From Natribaculum breve (lineage in GTDB: Archaea > Halobacteriota > Halobacteria > Halobacteriales > Natrialbaceae), in the NCBI RefSeq assembly GCF_023008585.1, contig NZ_CP095390.1:1984001-2048000 (forward strand): a stretch of 64,000 nt of DNA, written 5' to 3'. Each line of letters opens with the position of its first letter. Positions within the stretch are counted from its first letter, which is position 1. The notes beneath the pieces were generated by a model. That model worked only from the letters and a program-made list of their open reading frames with translations. It had not been told where the DNA came from and ran no database searches. The position numbers were made by a program, and so were the translations under genes. This document shows, in pieces, positions 61,713 through 64,000 of the stretch.

Positions 61713-63466
61713 TACTCGAGGTCGTCGAACGCGAGGTCGCCCGCCCGCAGCGCCGCGAGCGTCTCCGGAAGCTCGTCGATCGGGAGTCGCTTCTGGGCGG
61801 TCGAATCCCGCTCGCGCACGGTGACCGCCTCGTCGTCGAGGCTCTCGTAGTCGACCGTCACGCAGAAGGGCGTGCCGACCTCGTCCTGGCGACGGTAGCG
61901 CCGGCCGATGTTGCCCGAGTCGTCGTAGGTGACCGACAGGCCCTCGGCGCGCAGTTCGGCGGCGATCGCCCGGGCCTCACGCTCGAGATCGTCGTCGCTT
62001 TGCAGCGGGAAGACGCCGACGAACGTGGGCGCGACTTCAGGGTCGAGCTCGAGGTAGGTCCGCTCCTCGCCGTCGACCTCGTCCTCGCGGTAGGCGTGGT
62101 GGAGGACGGTGTAGACGAGCCGGTCGACGCCGAAGGAGGGTTCGACGACGTTGGGGACGATGTGTTCGCCGGCGATCGTCTCCTCGTCGACGGAGAAGCC
62201 ACACCGTTCGACGGGAATCTCGTGGGTCTCGCCCTCGAGGTCGACCTCGACGGCGTCGCCGTCGAACGCCGCGCGGTCGCGTTCGGCCAGCTCCTCGAGT
62301 TTCTCGACGACCGCGGCGGCGTCGCCGCCGAACTCCGGCCCGAGGTAGCTCATGTCGGGGTCGACGGTGGCGCGCTCGACGGTCTTCGGTTCGTCGTACT
62401 GCTTGAAGATCGTGAACCGCTCGTCGGAGTGGGCCTGGTGTTTCGAGAGGTCGTAGTTGCCGCGGTGGGCGAAGCCGGCGATCTCGATCCAGTTGCCGTC
62501 GATCTCGCTTTCGGCGTCCCAGCAGTCGCTCGCGTAGTGGGCGCGCTCGCCCGAGAGGTGCTGGCGGAACCGGAACCGGTCCACGTCGACGCCGACCGAC
62601 TCGTACCACTCCTGGGAGACGCCGAGGAAGTAGCCGATCCACGGGTCGGCGATCGTCCCGTCGTCGACGGCCTCGCCGATCGTCGTCTCGACGGTCGTGC
62701 CGTCGTCGGCCTGCTGCTCGGTCGCCGGGTACAGCGTCACCGCGACGTCCGCGACGGCCGAGAGGTCGGGTTCGTCCTCCTGGGGGTCGAGGAACAACTC
62801 GAGTTCGGCCTGGGTGAACTCCCGCGTTCGAATAATGGAGCGCCGGGGGCTGATCTCGTTGCGGTACGCGCGGCCGATCTGGGTGACGCCGAACGGCAGC
62901 TGGTTGCGGGCGTACTCCTTGAGACGGGGGAACTCGACGAAGATGCCCTGGGCGGTCTCCGGGCGCATGTAGCCGGGCTGGGAGTCGCCGGGGCCGATGT
63001 TCGTCGCGAACATCAGGTTGAAGTTCTCGACGGCGACGCCCGCCAGTCCCGCACCGCAGGAGGGGCAGACGAGTTCGTACTCGGCGACGATCTCCTCGAC
63101 CTCCGGGATCGGGAGGCTCTCTGCGTCCTCGTACTCGGTGTTGTCCTCGACGAGGTGGTCCGCGCGGTGGCTCTGGCCACACTCGGGACACTCGATGAGC
63201 ATGTCGTCGAAGCCCTCGAGGTGGCCCGAAGCCTCGAAGACCGGTTCGGGCATGATCGTCGGCGCGTCGATCTCCATGTGCCCCTCGCCGACGGCGTAGC
63301 GCTCGCGCCAGGCGTCCTCCAGGTTGCCCTTCAGCGCGGCACCCTGTGGTCCGAAGGTGTAGAAGCCGCCGACGCCGCCGTAGGCGCCCGCAGACTGGAA
63401 GAAGTAGCCGCGACGCTTGGCGAGTTCGACCAGCTTCTCGCTCGTGTTCGTCGGTTCGTCGCTCAT
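61712..63466 (-). CDS. glyS: Glycyl-tRNA synthetase
   Basis: 584 aa. The class II homodimeric archaeal/eukaryotic type is clear: KLVELAKRRGYFFQSAGAYGGVGGFYTFGPQGA, the zinc-like CPECGQSH and CPSCGAG, MRPETAQGIFVEF, FGVTQIGRAYRNEISPRRSI (motif 2) and PNVVEPSFGVDRLVY (motif 3). The last ~120 residues form the anticodon-binding domain (TFVGVFPLQSDDDLE, SGNIGRRYRRQDEVGTPF). It charges tRNA-Gly. The downstream dolichol-kinase-like gene starts at its stop codon. Confidence 0.98.
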   Translation of the reverse strand: MSDEPTNTSEKLVELAKRRGYFFQSAGAYGGVGGFYTFGPQGAALKGNLEDAWRERYAVGEGHMEIDAPTIMPEPVFEASGHLEGFDDMLIECPECGQSHRADHLVEDNTEYEDAESLPIPEVEEIVAEYELVCPSCGAGLAGVAVENFNLMFATNIGPGDSQPGYMRPETAQGIFVEFPRLKEYARNQLPFGVTQIGRAYRNEISPRRSIIRTREFTQAELELFLDPQEDEPDLSAVADVAVTLYPATEQQADDGTTVETTIGEAVDDGTIADPWIGYFLGVSQEWYESVGVDVDRFRFRQHLSGERAHYASDCWDAESEIDGNWIEIAGFAHRGNYDLSKHQAHSDERFTIFKQYDEPKTVERATVDPDMSYLGPEFGGDAAAVVEKLEELAERDRAAFDGDAVEVDLEGETHEIPVERCGFSVDEETIAGEHIVPNVVEPSFGVDRLVYTVLHHAYREDEVDGEERTYLELDPEVAPTFVGVFPLQSDDDLEREARAIAAELRAEGLSVTYDDSGNIGRRYRRQDEVGTPFCVTVDYESLDDEAVTVRERDSTAQKRLPIDELPETLAALRAGDLAFDDLE

Positions 63467-63643
63467 CGTACCACGACGGTGCTGTCGGGACTCGTTCGGT
63501 GGCCGTTCGACCGGCTCGACCGATCGTCGGTCGACCGCGGCGAACGATGCTCGGCGATACTGATCATACGTACGCGTAACGTGAAACGCAGTATAAAAGT
63601 CACTTTCGTCGCGCGACAGTCGGACTCGAGTGAGTATTCGTCG

Positions 63644-63904
63644 TCATTCCTCGTCGTCGGCGCGCGACTCGTGGACGTTGTACGCGCCACCGGCGTAGGG
63701 ATCGGACTCCGCGTCGTACGACAGTTCGCTGCGCTCGAAGAGGTACACGAAGAAGCCGAAGATCGGAACCAGCAGAACGATCGCGGCCCACTTTTCGGGT
63801 CTCATCCCCACTCTGCCCGCGTCGTAGTAGGTGAACACGGAGAGGCCGACGAGCCACGCGAGCGGAATCCCGACGATGACGAGCAACAGCAGTACGTCGT
63901 TCAT
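63644..63904 (-). CDS. Small membrane protein with PLDc_N-like domain
   Basis: 86 aa from the ATG at 63904. The first helix (NDVLLLLVIVGIPLAWLVGLSVF) is followed by YYDAGRVGMRPEKWAAIVLLVPIFGFFVYLFERSE, which resembles the N-terminal membrane domain of cardiolipin synthases (PLDc_N). A polar tail (YAGGAYNVHESRADDEE) ends it. As a stand-alone domain its function is unknown. Confidence 0.78.
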   Translation of the reverse strand: MNDVLLLLVIVGIPLAWLVGLSVFTYYDAGRVGMRPEKWAAIVLLVPIFGFFVYLFERSELSYDAESDPYAGGAYNVHESRADDEE

Positions 63905-63980
63905 GGTAGTAGCTAGCACCCACCGACCGTAAATTGACTGCCCGCTTCGAGACCGAATCGATGCGAGAACGATCCGGCGT

Positions 63981-64000
63981 CTACTCGCCGTGGACCGCGA
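63981..64000 (-). CDS. Possible 3' end of a gene continuing beyond the window
   Basis: On the minus strand the last bases read in frame to ...AVHGE and a TAG at 63981-63983. Only six codons are visible, so this is a weak call. The gap 63905-63980 holds nothing recognisable. Confidence 0.2.

Noticed and set aside
62000..63916. 638-codon plus frame opposite glyS
   Set aside because: Antisense shadow of a clearly conserved glycyl-tRNA synthetase.

Overview
The window is a GC-rich chromosomal segment from a halophilic archaeon (class Halobacteria; a Natrialbaceae-like genus is a guess). The evidence is very acidic proteins, Tat and lipobox export signals, TATA boxes about 25-30 nt upstream of start codons with almost no leader, and archaeal information-processing genes (TBP, eIF1A, Orc1/Cdc6, RfcC, Hef, Hjc, RNase Z). 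No rRNA, tRNA, CRISPR array, complete insertion sequence or phage gene was recognised.

Region 1 (1-19.8 kb) is a cell-surface glycan locus. It holds a truncated lipoprotein, a Tat-exported beta-helix protein, a GT2 glycosyltransferase, a Tat lipoprotein polysaccharide deacetylase, an asparagine-synthase-like amidotransferase, a DUF1616 membrane protein and a DUF457-type membrane hydrolase. A tightly overlapping minus-strand operon follows: UDP-HexNAc 6-dehydrogenase, dolichol-phosphate-type GT2, DUF354 protein, GT4 and a polytopic GT-C-like protein. glmS supplies amino-sugar precursor. Three small membrane-tethered winged-helix proteins sit among these genes. Several genes share an extended TATA-region motif.

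Region 2 (20-30 kb) holds a repeat-rich, sequon-dense surface protein, an orc1/cdc6 gene beside uvrB, a SWIM zinc-finger protein, an AidB-like acyl-CoA dehydrogenase overlapping tail-to-tail with a cytochrome P450, and hjc. Region 3 (30-39 kb) holds a CPBP protease, S-adenosylhomocysteine hydrolase, a repetitive secreted protein, an MTA/SAH deaminase-type amidohydrolase, a DUF4382 lipoprotein and a copper P-type ATPase with a 19-bp operator-like palindrome.

Region 4 (39-64 kb) is mostly housekeeping: hisG, tbp, a tRNA G10 methyltransferase, rfcC, rnz, eif1A, mdh, a DUF460 protein, hef, a dolichol-kinase-like gene coupled to glyS, and small membrane proteins. A vapBC-type toxin-antitoxin pair at 43.6-44.3 kb interrupts it. 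The pair is bracketed by two 81-bp palindromic elements in inverted orientation, which makes it the clearest candidate mobile cassette here. All functions are inferred from sequence features recognised by eye; no database search was possible.
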